Source: Porpolomopsis calyptriformis
Lineage: Eukaryota; Basidiomycota; Agaricomycetes; Agaricales; Hygrophoraceae
NCBI GenBank assembly: GCA_951640195.1
Contig: OX621173.1
Span: 1,839,780-1,903,779 of the forward strand
Direction of reading: 5' to 3'
DNA: 64,000 nt
The position numbers and the translations under genes were made by a program. The notes beneath the pieces were generated by a model, which was not told the DNA's origin, did not search any database, and was given only the letters and a program-made list of their open reading frames with translations. Below are positions 10,887-23,939 of this stretch, one piece after another. The number at the start of each line of letters is the position of its first letter. The first letter of the stretch is position 1.

Positions 10887-13800
10887 TTCACTTCTGCGTC
10901 ATTGTATCCCTGCAACTGATATCCCAGCCAATGTAACTGTCAGCTGAAGGTTCACCATGTCACTTCATACTTGATCAGATAGGGCCACCGGAAGGTGATT
11001 ATTGCATTTTGCATTTCCAGCCCGGCGTGAGGACATAACTGTTTCTTCGTCAAAACACCGCGCCTGATCCGATTCAACAAGCATCGCCTCACCTTCGTGT
11101 GGTGGCTATTTCCCTACCTCTGGTCCTTCCACTGTGTATAATACCAGCCCGTTAACTTGACAAATCCTTCTTCTCGCGGGCATTATGAAGTTAGGCACCA
11201 GGAGCCACTCAGGAGATCCCCATCACGGAGGGACTTGACACGGTTCGGATAGCCGAGATGTGTTTTTGTTCAAAAAAGACATTATTGATGGCGCTGAAAT
11301 CAACGAACGCCACGGTGGCGCGAGCGGGGGGGTGGGGAGGGTGTGTCCCTGGATTGCGTTATACATTGCGTTATACATGACGGATAAGACCCGCCGAAGA
11401 TTTCTTTTGCCAAGTTGTCATTGAATGAGCATATCGAAACGAGTTTGACGTTCGTTCCGAGTTTGGGTCGCGGCGAGCCAATATTTGAGGGACCGCACGA
11501 TTTAAGGATGATTGAAAAGCTTTTCCGGAACTTCAGTTCGTACTTGCCTTACCGGGTGGAACTTTATTTCGTGTCCCGGGTCAAGGATGCTCAATTTGGT
11601 TCCTCCGTGATCAAGTCACGAGGGACCCTTCACGGGAGTATAGGGATAGTGTGGATGTGGAATGGCGAGTTAAGAGGACAACTCACCCGATGTGAGATCG
11701 ATTCATTCGATCCAATCGCGACGTTAAATTTTCTATCTTGCAATAGCGCTCTCCAATCTTGATGGACAACGAAACACAAGAGCCGGACTCAGCATATTCC
11801 ACCATGTGATTTTATATTGTGGTTATGGGTTACAGCTCTACGAAAAAAAAAATGGCCCAGCAGTAATCCCGTGAAAGCCGCAGCTGGCGTTGACTTTTGC
11901 CGAAAATCTTTTGAGGACCGAGGGTGCGTTCTGTAACGACCCTTTTTTTTTTTTTTTTCACGGCTCGTTTAGCAGTGCAGGACGTATTCGGCATATCTTG
12001 CGTTGAGGGGAACGGATTAGCAAGTCTAAAAATGGAGAGTTCAATGAATGACGTCGGACAACCTCCCAAATGGATACATCATGTATAGAAGCCACCTCCG
12101 TGCCAATAAGCAGATTATCCAACAGCAAGAAAAAAAAAAAACTTTCACACCTTCGATTCCCCAGAGGAAGTTCGAAATTGGCCGTGAATACAAATTTAGG
12201 TTCTAAGAGGAAAATTTTAAGTTCACGAACAATGGGAAAGAGAGAGAGACAGGCAAGGTACTTTTTAACGTACAACTTGTACTGAGTACCATAGTTAAGT
12301 AAACTATGACCCTAGGCAATGGAGAATTCGCGATTTGAGAACAAAAGAGATTCAGGTGGCATCTAGATGATGAGATTCCCATCTACGGTCTCTTGATGTG
12401 TGGAATGGTGTCGACCGGAGGAATTTGAAAACAGCAGGCCATCCAGTAAGACGTATATCGGCCGAGTCGAGGAGAGTTCCGATAGAATGGGGGGTAAGAT
12501 GGTGGGGGCTAAACTGCTCGAGGTGAACGCAAGTCCATTTGGCAGACCCATGGAGGTCTCATCGGACGATATCGGATGAGAGGATCATCATGGCAGGCTC
12601 CGTTGTCCAGAGACCGGAGAGTGTCAAGTACTCATCATAAAGCGTGTGATGATGCCTGACGTGAACGAGTCTAGCCCTGAGGAAGGCACGGGACAAAAAA
12701 GAAAAATAGTTCTGCGTAGGAATCTGATAATGGCCGGTCAGAGGGACGTGGTAACTTTTTTCATACCGGATGTCTTTGCTGCCGTTCTGGGATATCCCAA
12801 TTTGGAAACACTTCCATGATGTACCTGGATCGAGGAGCGTTTTTGAGAGGTGCGCAAAAATGGGCGGGTTGGGTTCGACGAGGTATGGCAAGTGGCGACA
12901 TTGTGAGATACATACCAGTTGAGCAGAGGCGGTTCGAGTGGATTGGCGAAGGTGCTCGTACTCGAGCTATGATTTGCGACTCGTACGGAGTAATGACCAA
13001 AAGGAAATTATTCTCGGAGAACACCTAATGCGGTCTTCTGTTTTTGTTGATGAGGATGCCGGGAGTAGTGATGGATGGCGCCGTGAGCTATAAAAATAAC
13101 CCAATTCGGCTAAACCGGAGAGAGAGATTTGAGAAATTGTTCGCAGGCGTGATTCGCAAACAGGGGCGGAATAGAGAGGTGGTGACCGCTGGGCGCTGAA
13201 ATTTGTATGTAGCTCCAAAGTGGCCGAAAAATGGATGGTCAAACCGTCCGCCCTGGCTGTTGTAATTCCATGGAGGAGAAAGTTGGGACTAGGGCGATGA
13301 TTATCAAAGTGTGTGAACTCGCCCACTAGCTCTGAAAAATGTGGGACAACCTGAGAACGATATCAGATCCATGTCGAGGCACAGCGGGGATATATATTGT
13401 TTAGCTAAGATGCAGATGTTTACTTGAAAGTGATCGTCAGAAAATATTTGCGTCCCTCGTTCCTAGTGATGAAAGTAATTTGTTGAATCTCGACCCAGCC
13501 GTGGCCAGAGGATATGACCAGGGAGATGCCCGGGATGGTTTGGAGACGTGAGAAAGCCCCGACGAGGACGATTTGGAGTCGGATTGTGAGTCAAATTTGA
13601 GATGGGAAAGTCTATTGGAGATGTGAGTTGCGAATTGAGCTCAGTAAAGCGGCGTGTTGGAACGGAGGAGAAACTGCGAAACACAGCCACAAAATATTTC
13701 CGTCCTCACCACATGCTCCAACATGACGGTGAGCGGTCCGTACTCAAGCCTATCTGTCCCAACTTGCAAGTTCCTCCACCAGTTGGCCATGATCCGAATC

Positions 13801-15933
13801 CGTCAAGCGAGTGTGTCAAGACAACCCTAACGGACCGAGTCGGATTTCACGAGCATGGTCGTATCGCAATAGATACCGCCAGGATGCCTCGGGCCGCAAA
13901 TGCAACGACTATCCTGCGATTGGACTGATCCGAGTACGTCTTTGCTCATGAAGTGATCCCAAAAAACTTGACTAACTGACCGTTCCGTGCTCCATGTTGA
14001 AGACATATGTATGTAAACGCAGGCTCTGACCAGGATATGTTGCGATATATCGGTGGATCATGTCGTTGGTACGGAACAAGACGGGTTTGGCGGCGCGTCG
14101 TGAAACGCGGACGCAAGGTGTTCTCTGTCATCGACTCCCGAGCATCTCTATCGGATGGCACTCAAATGGAAGTCCGCGGTCATTTCTCCCATGTCTGAGG
14201 ACCCTCCCCGAACTCCTGCCAACGGTAAAAATTTGAATTATGGTTTAGATTAGGTGTGTGCAGGTAGCTTATGTTGGCAAATATGTTCTTGAAATAGGCA
14301 ACTTGTGCCCCTCATTGTCATAGTGATGCCGTCGAGTCAAGATTGAGGAGCGAAACTGGTTCGTCTTCACTTCTTTGACTCTTAAGCAAAGTGGATCACG
14401 ACACTCCTTCCGCCTCGAGGCTCATTGTCCTTGACAGCTAGAGATATCACTGAACGCATATCCATGTCTGATATTAATATGAAGCGGTAGTTTAGAGCAG
14501 CTTCCCTGCACATTGTTCCTCTATAGTTTCCCACCAAGCAGGACACACCGGGGGAATTCACACTATCTTTGTGCTCCCGATGTCGATTGTGACTCGGGTT
14601 TGCTCCCCGATCAAATCTGCCTTCTCCAGTGACTAACTAGCTGGTTCTCACAAGCTGTGTCAAAGCGGGAGATTGCCCCAAGGTGCTCGTCTTCACGACA
14701 TCACTCGTGAATGATACACTCAGCCGGTCCTCTCCTCGGACAACCATTGTTCGACAAATCAGGATATGGCTCGACGAGGGATATATTCGAGCGAGACAGT
14801 ATACTTTGGCCATTAGCGAGTGCTAATCTGTTTCACAGATAGATCTCGAGTACATATCGGTCTACCCATCGAATATCGCCTGATTCGCTGTGCTTTGTGG
14901 GTCACTTCGTGAGATCGATCTGTGCGAGGCTGATCCAGATTGGGTCAAAAATGCCTATTTTTGACAAAATAGTTTTAGGCCAATCCTGGCCAATCTCGTT
15001 ACCTTTTTCAGGTGACAATGATTAATCTCACACCGATCTTCACTCCTTTGCCCAGGTCGCGGCAGCAAGGATCCCCATCTGCGTCAAATCGACCAGAACT
15101 TACCAATTAATCTGGCATTGCCATTATACCGCCGATTGGATGACTGTGAAACACGCCCTCGTCAGGCCATAGCTCATCCAATAGCCAACGGGATATTGCA
15201 GCTTAGGACCGAGCCAATAAGACATGGCTGTCAAATGGAGTCGGAGCATGTACGATGTAGACGTTAGTGCTGATGTACAAGTACTGCATGTTCCCCAGTT
15301 GTAAGACATCGATGAGTCAACTGGCCCGTCGTGCTGATTGCAATCGCGATGAGCAGACACCGCCACTGAACTCCGGGAGATCACATTTCTTGATTGCCTT
15401 GCCCGAGACGAGGTACCGGGTCTTACTTGTCAAATCAGGAAACTTGAAGAGTATCTGATAGCCCGATCCCACCTTCGCACTTCGGACCATGAGCCAGCGC
15501 TAGAATGGAGCACGACGATCGGCCTTCGCGGTTCAGCATTCGCCTTATGGCCTCTTCCCTCAGCCGCGAGTGAAGCTCTCGACTCGCTCTCTCTCCCGCG
15601 GGAGCAGACTCTCAGCAATAGAATTCCAAATTAGAAGAGAGCTCATTTACGTATGGGGAGATGCGATAAGAATGGCTAGCGGGAAACAATAAGGTTCCCA
15701 TGTATCCAGCAGGTTGGCTAAAAAATCGACAAAAAACAATAGGGATGGGTATGTTTACTTTTTTTATTTTGGAATGGAATGGAAATTGAACTGAAGGTTG
15801 CGGTCATGCCCAGATTTGTACTGGACGGGTCCCTCGACCGAATGTGGGGGGCAGAATGAATTGGGCCTTACGGAATTTCAGAACTCGTGCAATATCCATC
15901 GGAACCTTTCCACGAACATCCCGACTGAAAGAC
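10887..15933. other. Gene-poor interval
   Basis: About 5 kb with only short unrelated reading frames on both strands (for example 11415-11762 plus and 12559-13326 minus); none resembles a known family. Homopolymer A/T runs occur at about 11845, 11942 and 12131. A 20-nt palindromic stretch (TCAAAAATGCCTATTTTTGA) lies near 14946. Decayed genes may be present but cannot be identified by eye. Confidence 0.4.
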
Positions 15934-15940
15934 TATAAAG
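15934..15940 (+). promoter_or_regulatory. Possible TATA box of the HMG-box gene
   Basis: TATAAAG lies 226 bp before the ATG at 16160. It is followed by a long CT-rich leader typical of highly expressed fungal 5' UTRs. It is distant for a core promoter unless the 5' UTR is long. Confidence 0.35.
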
Positions 15941-16159
15941 CTGTCTGCTCGTATTGTCTTTGCTTTTTGTGCCCCGCTAGTGCAATTGTTCTGACGATCG
16001 CGCTGCACCGGCGAGACAAAGAAAACGTTCAAGCATCCTCGTTCAAGCGACACTCCTCTCTCTCTCCTCTTCCTTATCCTTCCTCCCCTTATCCTCTCTC
16101 ATTATCCTCCCGCTTTACGAACCGAGCTTGCTCAATAACACTATTGTTCTCTCACTATC

Positions 16160-17819
16160 ATGCCCCCTCAACGCACTCGCGATATCCCCTCTCGATGTGA
16201 GCTCTCTGTACTCATCCCCGTCCCCGCCCAAACCTCACCCCTTCCACAGCACTCGAAGTGACAACTGACGCTCCACAACCTCCAACAGTATCCATCGTAT
16301 CCCCGACGCCACGCGCCTACACCTTCCCTATTAACCGCTGCGTTACCGACAGTCCCTTCTCGTCCCCGTCCAGTACGCCCTTCGAGCCCGATCTGCGTCC
16401 GCTTGCGTTGACATGTACAACACCACCCACGCTCGTTGAAACGCTTTCACCCACTTCACCCACGAGATCAATTTCACCTCCCCCATGTACCCAAAATCGA
16501 CGCAAGTCGTCAACAACCGAAATAGAGCGCAGACCCAAGAAGGGCGACGAGGACTATGTCAAGCGACCGGAGAACGCCTTCATCCTCTTTCGCCGCAAAT
16601 GCTGCGAAGATCGCCAGCAAGCCCAAGCAGAAGCTGCCGACGGCGTCACCAAGAAACAACGGCAGGCCGATCTTTCAAAGACGATCAGCCAGCAGTGGAA
16701 AGGTTTGTCAGCAGAGGAACGTCAGTATTGGGAGGAACTTGCCAAGGAGAAGAAGAAGGAGCATGAGCAGATGTACCCCAACTACGTCTACCGTCCCCAG
16801 CGCACCAAGGACAAGGATGGTCGCGCGAAGACGAAGAAGGCAAAGGGTGTTCGGGGAGAATATGAGCACGAAACCGATAGCGAAAGCCTCTCGTTTGTCC
16901 TTCCATATCCTACCTCTCCATTCACTCGCCGTCATGGTCGATCGGCGTCTGCTCCAACACCACCATTACCTTATCAGTCCATCCAGATCCCCAATGTCTA
17001 CTTGCCTTCTTGCCCGACTTCGCCTTCACTCATCCCGTTGATCCATCGGCGATCATCGCATCCCAACCATCCGCCCAGTTCGATGGCACACTACGATTAT
17101 TTGTCAACTCCCGGCAATCTCATGCCGTCTTCCTACGGCCAGTCTGGCGATTTTGATGTAAGGCGTCACCTTGCACTTCTCCCAACTACTACTAACCCTC
17201 CTCACCCTTTCCCCAGTTCCAGAACATGTTCAATATGGGTCACAGGAACAGCCTTCCGTCGTTGCACATGCTTAACACGATGCAAGACCCCTCGATGATG
17301 CTCCCATCGCATCCTCAGCTTGTCTCGCCATCGTCATCAGTTGGCTCGGGTTCTTCCGGCACGTCGTCACCCAACACTGGACCATTCACACCGACGACCG
17401 CTCCCGGCCTTCCCACCTCCTTCACGCCCTCTTGCAGCTCCGACTATAGCCAAATGCCCAGCGACCGTCTCCCAGATCTGCCTCAGACCCAGGCAGAGCT
17501 CGACCTGCAAACGGAGCTTCAACTGCAGCAAGACATGTTCTCGCCCTTCTCATGGGACAATACCAATATCTGGCCCCCCGGGGACGACATCTTGCTTTGT
17601 GACGATTTCGACTTGAACGCTATCCCTCCGATCGAGCTTGGGATTCCCAAGTTTGGCGAAGACATGGTCTTGGAAGTACCCCCTCCCCAGGGCTCCGTGG
17701 ACTTCGTCCAGGACTTTGTTCAAGGAATGGAGGTCGCGCCGCAGTTTCACGAGGATGGCGGTCAAAACCTTGACGGCATGTTTGGATTCGACGAAATGAT
17801 TTCCCGCCACGGCTTTTGA
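16160..17819 (+). CDS. HMG-box transcription factor (Rox1/Pcc1-like)
   Basis: Exons 16160-16196, 16250-17157 and 17217-17819 join in frame (515 aa). A single HMG box begins near residue 115 (YVKRPENAFILFRRK), continues through QWKGLSAEERQYWEELA and ends with YRPQR; a KKAKG basic patch follows, a possible nuclear signal. The flanks are long, Ser/Pro/Thr-rich and probably disordered, and the C terminus is acidic and Gln/Leu-rich, suiting an activation domain. By family such proteins bind the DNA minor groove and bend it; basidiomycete relatives control sexual development and pheromone response. The exact orthologue is not certain. A CT-rich leader precedes the ATG. There is no sign of damage. 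Confidence 0.85.
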
Positions 17820-19553
17820 AGACCAAAGAAATTTAATGTAAATTTCAATGCACGCTGGGCGGCATTGCAATTTTGCATTGGGCACTGTGTGGACATTGTA
17901 CCTCTCTCGCGCGCTCTCTCTCCCCTTCTTCGGTTGAAGCTGAAGCGCTGTATTTCCGTTTCCCCCTTCTCCCTCCCCCCTCCACTCACTTTTCTTATTC
18001 ATTTTTTTTTTTTATCTTTTCTTCTTTTGTAGTCGTACCCCTTTTTCCTCTTTCATTTTTTCGATCGCCCCCCCTCACGCCTGCTTGTGGACGATCTCGA
18101 CGACCGTCCACCACTTCATGCGCTACACGCTGATTTTTTTATGACTTGATCATTCCTTTGACGAACACTCCATACCACCCCCTTTCCGACTTATACCCCA
18201 ATCCCGTTATTTACGCATTATCTGAATGCATCTTCCAATCACTCCCCATCACTTATTGCTATCACAGTGTATGTAGCGATGTGTTTTTTTGGGTTTACCC
18301 CTTCAACGGGGGGATGGCAATCCAGATTGCCTTATTATTCACCCGAGCCTGCTCAGAGAGGATGGATTGTTAAAATCGCGATGATTTTCAATTGATAAGT
18401 CAAAACACTTGAAATGTGTAGATTGGGCCAAAGGCACGTGAAGCTCGGCGGAGGTAAATCCGGTACCACCCCCCCTCACATGGCCTTATTGTTTTGAGTA
18501 ATTATGTGAATAAAATCTGGACGAGCGGTAATTAAGTCACTTGGGCGAGAGTTAGTATGGGAAGAGACGGAAATAAACATCCAAACTACCGTAAAATTCA
18601 GACTACGGTACGGGTCAGGCGTCTCGCGACCAAAACCCTGCCTCTGGGAATGATGGTGGTGGTGGTTGAAACACTCAAAGGTTTTTGTCCGTTCGATCTA
18701 TGGGTGGTCTAGTGAATTGTCATGATGACGTTTTCGTCAGGGGCAAACTTACCCTTCGGCAGGGAGATGGTCGAGTCACGCGTTCAAAGTGTGCGTGTGG
18801 GGGATATCATTTCCCCCCTTTGCCTTTTCATTTACGCGGCGCCCATAAATGCGAGACAAAGTATGTGTGTCAAGTGATGATTGGCAAATCGGGATGGACG
18901 TGCGCCCTTATCGAAAGCACATTCAATGTGCTCTCGATAAGGGCGCTCGTTCGTCCCGATTTGCCAAAATATCTTCATGCATTCTTTATTTATTTTTGAC
19001 GTCGTCTTATCTGCAAAGTTGGACATAAAGTGATCTGCTGCACTGTGATAGGGAAGACTCAACTCGTAATCGCGTAAAAGGTGTTTCCTGTACACGAGAC
19101 CGAATGGGTGACTCAACCTGAATGGGATTCTCCTATTCCTCATCACACGCGGCGGCGACGTGTTTTTGCTATCATGATTGTGGCGATAAAAACGTTCGTC
19201 GTGGTAGGTTACCTTTCAAAGGTCAGGCGCCACGTCTAGTTCCTCGTCGTGTTTCACCCTGCAGCGTGATCCTTGGATGACTTGTGTTCTCGCTCGCTGG
19301 GTGCTCGCTGTCTTTTTGACATAAAAAGAAAGACCGCGACTGGCTTGGATGTTTGCGTATGTGTGGTGACAGTGGCTGGAAGTAAATTGCTGCTATAGCA
19401 CTCTCACCGTTCTTGTCCGACTCATCAAGCAACGGTGGGCCTTGTTCTCCCTGTACAACTCACACGTTTCTTCCATATAGGAACACGAGATGCTGCTAGG
19501 AAACTTCGAGAGGTATGCAACTTTGGTTGGTTTAGGCAGTCCCGTGCCTCGTG
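17820..19553. other. Intergenic, with a CT-rich 3' flank and a large hairpin
   Basis: No coding region is recognised. The first 250 bp are pyrimidine-rich, with T runs. A strong inverted repeat lies at 18881-18967. Confidence 0.5.
18881..18967. repeat. Long hairpin-forming inverted repeat
   Basis: Arms 18881-18921 and 18927-18967 (41 nt each, 37 matching) flank the loop TTCAA. It could be a MITE, a small-RNA precursor or a structural element. No obvious direct duplication flanks it. Confidence 0.85.
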
Positions 19554-19560
19554 TATAAAA
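19554..19560 (+). promoter_or_regulatory. TATA box of DUF6699 gene 1
   Basis: TATAAAA lies 41 bp before the ATG at 19595, ideal spacing for a core promoter with a short leader. It supports 19595 as the start. Confidence 0.65.
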
Positions 19561-19594
19561 GCCCACCCCCCTCACCTTCTCTTCAACGCCGACC

Positions 19595-20793
19595 ATGACT
19601 CGTTATCCATGGCCAGCGAATGCTGGCCCGTACAGAACCGTCGATAACCTGCGGCACCCATGGGTCAGTTCTCCAGTTATACCCTCGGCTCACGAATACC
19701 ACTATTTTTCTGAGTCCGGATGTGTCGGAGTACCCAACATGGTGCCAGTGGAGCCTATTCATGCCTGGGGACACGCCGTAGAAAGAAGACAAGACCATCG
19801 CGTATGCGAGAGAACAGGAGAGCGATGGTTTTGGCAACGATTGAAAGCTTTCTTGAGTGCGTTCTTGATTTTGGCACCAGTTATCTTCTCATCCCCGATC
19901 AGATCCCAAATCCAAGGAATCCTCGAATGACAACATCAACACACGCTTCCTCTATCGTCCGTTGCAACCCTCAGACTGGAAAGCTTTTGCATATTGGTCA
20001 CGTCCGATCGTCAACGGCGTCCCTGTTCGAAACGCTGGTAGGTCCGATTTTACAAAATATCTTTCGCGACATTTACTTAACATATCCTATAGCACCAGGA
20101 CTGGTTCCACCCGGTGCTATTGACCCTAGATATGTTTTTCACAGTCTCCGAGGTCCTAATGGTTCTCCCCACCCTGAACGTTGGGTCCCTGGTCTTCAGC
20201 ACTATTCCCTCCCTCCTCGCCCGGCTATCTGGAAGGCGCCTCAACCCGACACCCCGTTACCCTATCCTTGGGAATGTCAGCTCAATCCCTTCCTTGAACA
20301 TCGACCAACCGGACTTCCACCACTCTATTTCGACATTGGACGCGAGACCGGTGGAATTGTATTCGCTGAACCTGAGAATGCCGTTCCACTCGAAGAAGCC
20401 GACCGCGCGCAGCCCGCAACGTTCCCATTGCTGACTCACATGCACATCGCTTATGTTGCTGACGATGCCGCTTCAACATTTCCTTGGCCAACCACGGTAT
20501 ACAACCCAGATGGGATAACGTGTCAGGATGTGTTTGAGGCCATACATAATAATTTCCAGAGCCCTATCAATCAGGTGGAGTATGAGACCTGGTCTGAGAG
20601 GCAAAAAGATCGCAGCACGCGAGCCTATCAGATCCGTCTTGACGCTGCGAACTCGTGGAATCCCGAGTTATCTCCCCCAGTGCATGACGGACTGCGAAGG
20701 ATTGACTACATGGGTGACAGAGTCATGTTTCGAGGTTTAGAACCCTCTCCGAACAGAGATGTTTCTTGGGTAATGTTTGTTGGCCCGGCATGA
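19595..20793 (+). CDS. DUF6699 domain protein 1
   Basis: A plausible structure is exons 19595-19777, 19881-20037 and 20093-20793 (about 346 aa). The second intron (GTAGGT...CTATAG) is clear; the first (GTAGAA...CACCAG, 103 nt) is inferred from frame. The domain fills the C-terminal half: a buried-strand segment near PATFPLLTHMHIAY, a helix after ITCQDVFEAI, and the family-ending block GLRRIDYMG...FRGL, which recurs in all seven copies here. DUF6699 is a basidiomycete-expanded family of unknown function. The N terminus is Pro/Tyr-rich with no signal peptide. It lies tail to tail with an F-box relic on the other strand. Confidence 0.75.
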
Positions 20794-21226
20794 TTGCAAA
20801 CTACGGTCCGCTCCTTATCGTTCCCCTTCTCCTATGGTTCACCATCTGCAGCTTTTCATGCTATGCGTATTCTGATTTGCTATATACATGCTTTGTCAAG
20901 TACACTCTAGTCGTCCTGCCATAATCCTCTTGTCCGCAAATAAAACGTGATATTTCATAGACATTTACTGTGAGTATAAAAGCACAAAATCGAGCATGAG
21001 TAATTTAACATCATTCCAACCCCAGACGAGAAAGATAAAAAAGGGTGCCAGGGAGTAGAACGCCTCCGTTTTGTTGGATCATTGCTGAGGCGGCGTGAAT
21101 GCGAGGGAGGCGGGGGCATCTGAGAGGGATGCGAGGCAAATGCTGGGCCAACAGAGGACTCGAGATCAGTTAAAGGTAATGGGAACTTCGTCCGAGAGAA
21201 AATGGGGGGTCAAAGTCTCGGTCGCG

Positions 21227-22230
21227 TCAATCCCTAACATGGACAATACCACGACTATCAAGTATTGGCAAACGAGCCTTGATCCATTGTGGAACTAATA
21301 GCTTGACATTCCTCGGGCCAATCGTCACTATGTCAGGTAGCCGAAGGTGGTCCAGTGGAGCCGAATACAGATGCGTTCTATCGTGGCAAAATCCATCTTG
21401 TCCAATTCGGAGACGGACTGTATGATGAGTCTGAGCATTGCATACTCCACATAGGGCGAGGTGATCTGAGAGAATAACGTGTACACCCAATCCCGAGTAG
21501 GAGCCTGTGGACTGACAAGTTGTGCAGGCGGATTGGGTGTTGTGAGCAAGGTTGATGTGATTTTCGCGCACAGCTATGAAACCAATAAAGTCGGTCAGAT
21601 AAATAGCCAGGGCGATGAAAACATGCTAGCCTTTTGCATTGAATGAAGTCATACCATAGAGTTTAAGATGCTTACGACGAGAACCCAGCATCTTGAGTAA
21701 TTCACCCACCGCTTGAGTATGCTTTAGATTCATGCTTCGAAAGGAGATGATAGACGCATCAGGATGTGGCTCGAGGCGGAGAAGCCGATCGAAGAATTTT
21801 GATTGAAAGGAGCACAGGGTAGTAAATTTCAAACCGCGGGGGAGAGGGATTACCGGTTCACTGTATGTTTCCAAACCGTCTTCCATCACGTAAGGGGAGT
21901 TTAGCGAGGGACACGAAGCAACAAATTCGTTCGCTTGTCGTGATGCCGTGATTCCTCGATCTTTGGGAAGCTAGATAACACCATAGCTCGTGCTTTGTCC
22001 TCAAGGACCATCCAATTCAAATCACTGAGCTCGAGTTCAGTCAGGCGTGTCGCGATCAGGGGCAATGTTTCCTTCACAAATGGAGGTGACCTGCAGTGGT
22101 TATCGCTTTCAGAATGTACAGGTGGCGGACATACGTGGAAAGACTGCTCGACGAATCCGTGAAGCATGAGGTCGCATGCGCGGTATAATTTGCTACCCTC
22201 TTATTTGTCAAAAGCAAACTGATCAGGCCA
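21227..22230 (-). pseudogene. Relic F-box/LRR gene
   Basis: Minus-strand fragments in shifting frames match the intact F-box-LRR gene at 24746-27043: CFTDSSSSLSTYVRHLY matches CFTEASSHLSTYVRYLY, then FVKETLPLIATRL, PLPRGLKFTTLC, RLEPHPDASIISFRSMN and finally LVPQWIKARLPILDS. The F-box itself is missing and frameshifts separate the blocks. It ends GIVHVRD with a TGA at 21229-21227. At the matching place the intact copy reads TAT (25492-25490) and runs on into DUF6699. It is a duplicated, decayed paralogue. Confidence 0.75.
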
Positions 22231-22450
22231 AGAGGGTTATATACGTCGATTTTATGCTTGTTGCTAGGAGAAAAGAAAGCATCAAAGGCTTTCGAGGATT
22301 TTGCAGAAGCGGTGAGGCAAGAGGGGTAAGAGAGACAGCACATTACAGTGCTTCATGTTCGCATTTGAATCCCATATCTTGTGAGCATCTTGAGGATGAG
22401 ACAACACATGTGAGGCGCAGCACAGTTCAGGTACTTCGGCACTCACCTTC

Positions 22451-22491
22451 TTGATTACGCTGTTCTCTTTCAAAGAGAACAGCGTAATCAA
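22451..22491. repeat. Perfect 20-nt hairpin
   Basis: Arms 22451-22470 and 22472-22491 are perfectly complementary with a single-base loop. It lies just upstream of the F-box relic. A perfect palindrome of this kind is unlikely by chance in non-coding DNA. Confidence 0.85.
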
Positions 22492-22739
22492 CAAGTTGTT
22501 GGCAAGCAAGCCAGTACTAAAAGTATGTCGTAGGAACCAAAATTCTGTATGACAAGGTGGGTTACTGAGCAATAGGTTCCCCCTACATTGGTACGATACA
22601 GAGAGGGGACCATAGGGCATTGAAAGATGTTGTATTTGTTGACAAAGGAGATATCAATGAAGAGTCGTAGAGAGGGTCGATGAGAATAGACTATGAAAAG
22701 CGGTGAATGAATAGAGCTGAGGCTTTGCATCCTACCACA

Positions 22740-23939
22740 ATGCCGACGTCAGACTCGATTGCTACATTCACTAGCACCACTAAAAGACACATCCGAAATT
22801 TCTACGGTAACCGCTGTACTGTATGCCTCATCAAGCTCACGGAAGCAGGGAGTCAGTGCGCTTATATATTGGATGCGTCCGGGAAAGGAGCATCTCAGGT
22901 CTGCACAGAACATGATGGATGTGACTTGATATGCCTAAGGATCATTAGATTTCCGCCCTTTCTCGCCTAGGTGTCATACCGGATGATTATGGGCGACAGC
23001 TCGAGACGAAGGGCATAGTCTGTAAGCAGAGAAAGATCTGGATGACGCGGTACTGATCAGTGAAACTAGTATGCCCTACTTGCCATCTAGGACTTCTTAC
23101 CTTTGACCATATCGCATTTTCCCCCCCAAAACAGGTACTCAACTACCTTCTGGCATACGTCAGAGACACACCGATGGACGAGCAAATGCTTCTACACCAG
23201 GTATGCGCGCCAGACACGAGGGTTCAACGCTCATGCCACGATTTGGAATCAGGTTCTCGCTATGTTGGTTGCCGGTATCCCGCGCGATATACCTGACCCC
23301 TCGCTCGTTCTACCTTATATTGGACTGTACATCATGGTACGTCTGAAACCGGACGAACTGGAGGGGTTGAAAATCGTCACTGCCGATTTTCCTCACTTAT
23401 CTATCCTTCGGGACAACCAATGGGTTCCAGCCCCCTCCCGAGCAGCTCCAACTGCCCCAAATGTTGCACGTATCTTCCATTCCCGAGCTCTCCCAATCTA
23501 AAGCTCTTCCGAATCCTTCGGCGTTATTCCGTTGTACTCAAGCCATCCCCAATATTCCCAAACGCGTTACTGGCGACTTCCCAAAGCCACGCCTGGAGGT
23601 ATCTTGTCGGCAGTAATGTTGCGCGCTATGGATAGTCCCTCCGAAATTGACGAAGAGCTGCAAATTACCAGAGCCTTGTATGCTCTTTTGATATATCAAC
23701 GGGCCACGCACAACATACCAGGCGAGCCAGCTGGTGGCGGATCCGCTGGGCCGAGTGGTGGACCTGGCAGGCCGAGCAGCAGTGGACCACGTAGTGCATT
23801 CCATGGAACCGGAGGCAGAGGGAAGACCCAACAGAAACGAGTAGCTCCAGACGAAGACCCCAAGCAGCTTTCCAAAAAGCGAGCTCTAGGTACGGCCCAT
23901 GACCCTACCTCCGCAAGAGGCAAGTCAGACCAGAGTTAG
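22740..23939 (+). pseudogene. Fungal HNH endonuclease-like gene, frameshifted
   Basis: Exons 22740-22898, 22949-23021, 23070-23200 and 23253 onward splice well. They encode a Cys-containing HNH-like start (NRCTVC, then GSQCAYILDAS, where relatives have CAHLLDAS), LGVIPDDYGRQLETKGI, LCPTCHLGLL and SPPKQVLNYLLAYV. This is the layout of the HNH_2-type proteins common in Agaricomycetes. After about 23460 the frame must shift to read ALPNPSALFRCTQAIPN, and again near 23580 to read ATPGGILSAVMLRAMD, so at least two single-base indels break it. The first conserved His is Tyr (CAYIL). A Gly/Ser/Pro-rich tail ends at 23937-23939. The gene is probably dead. Confidence 0.65.

Noticed and set aside
11415..11762. 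115-aa plus-strand frame in the gene-poor interval
   Set aside because: No family resemblance, it needs a non-ATG start, and it lacks promoter or splice context.
12363..13326. Cluster of short minus-strand frames that might be a multi-exon gene
   Set aside because: No combination of splice sites gave a recognisable protein; kept only as part of the unannotated interval.
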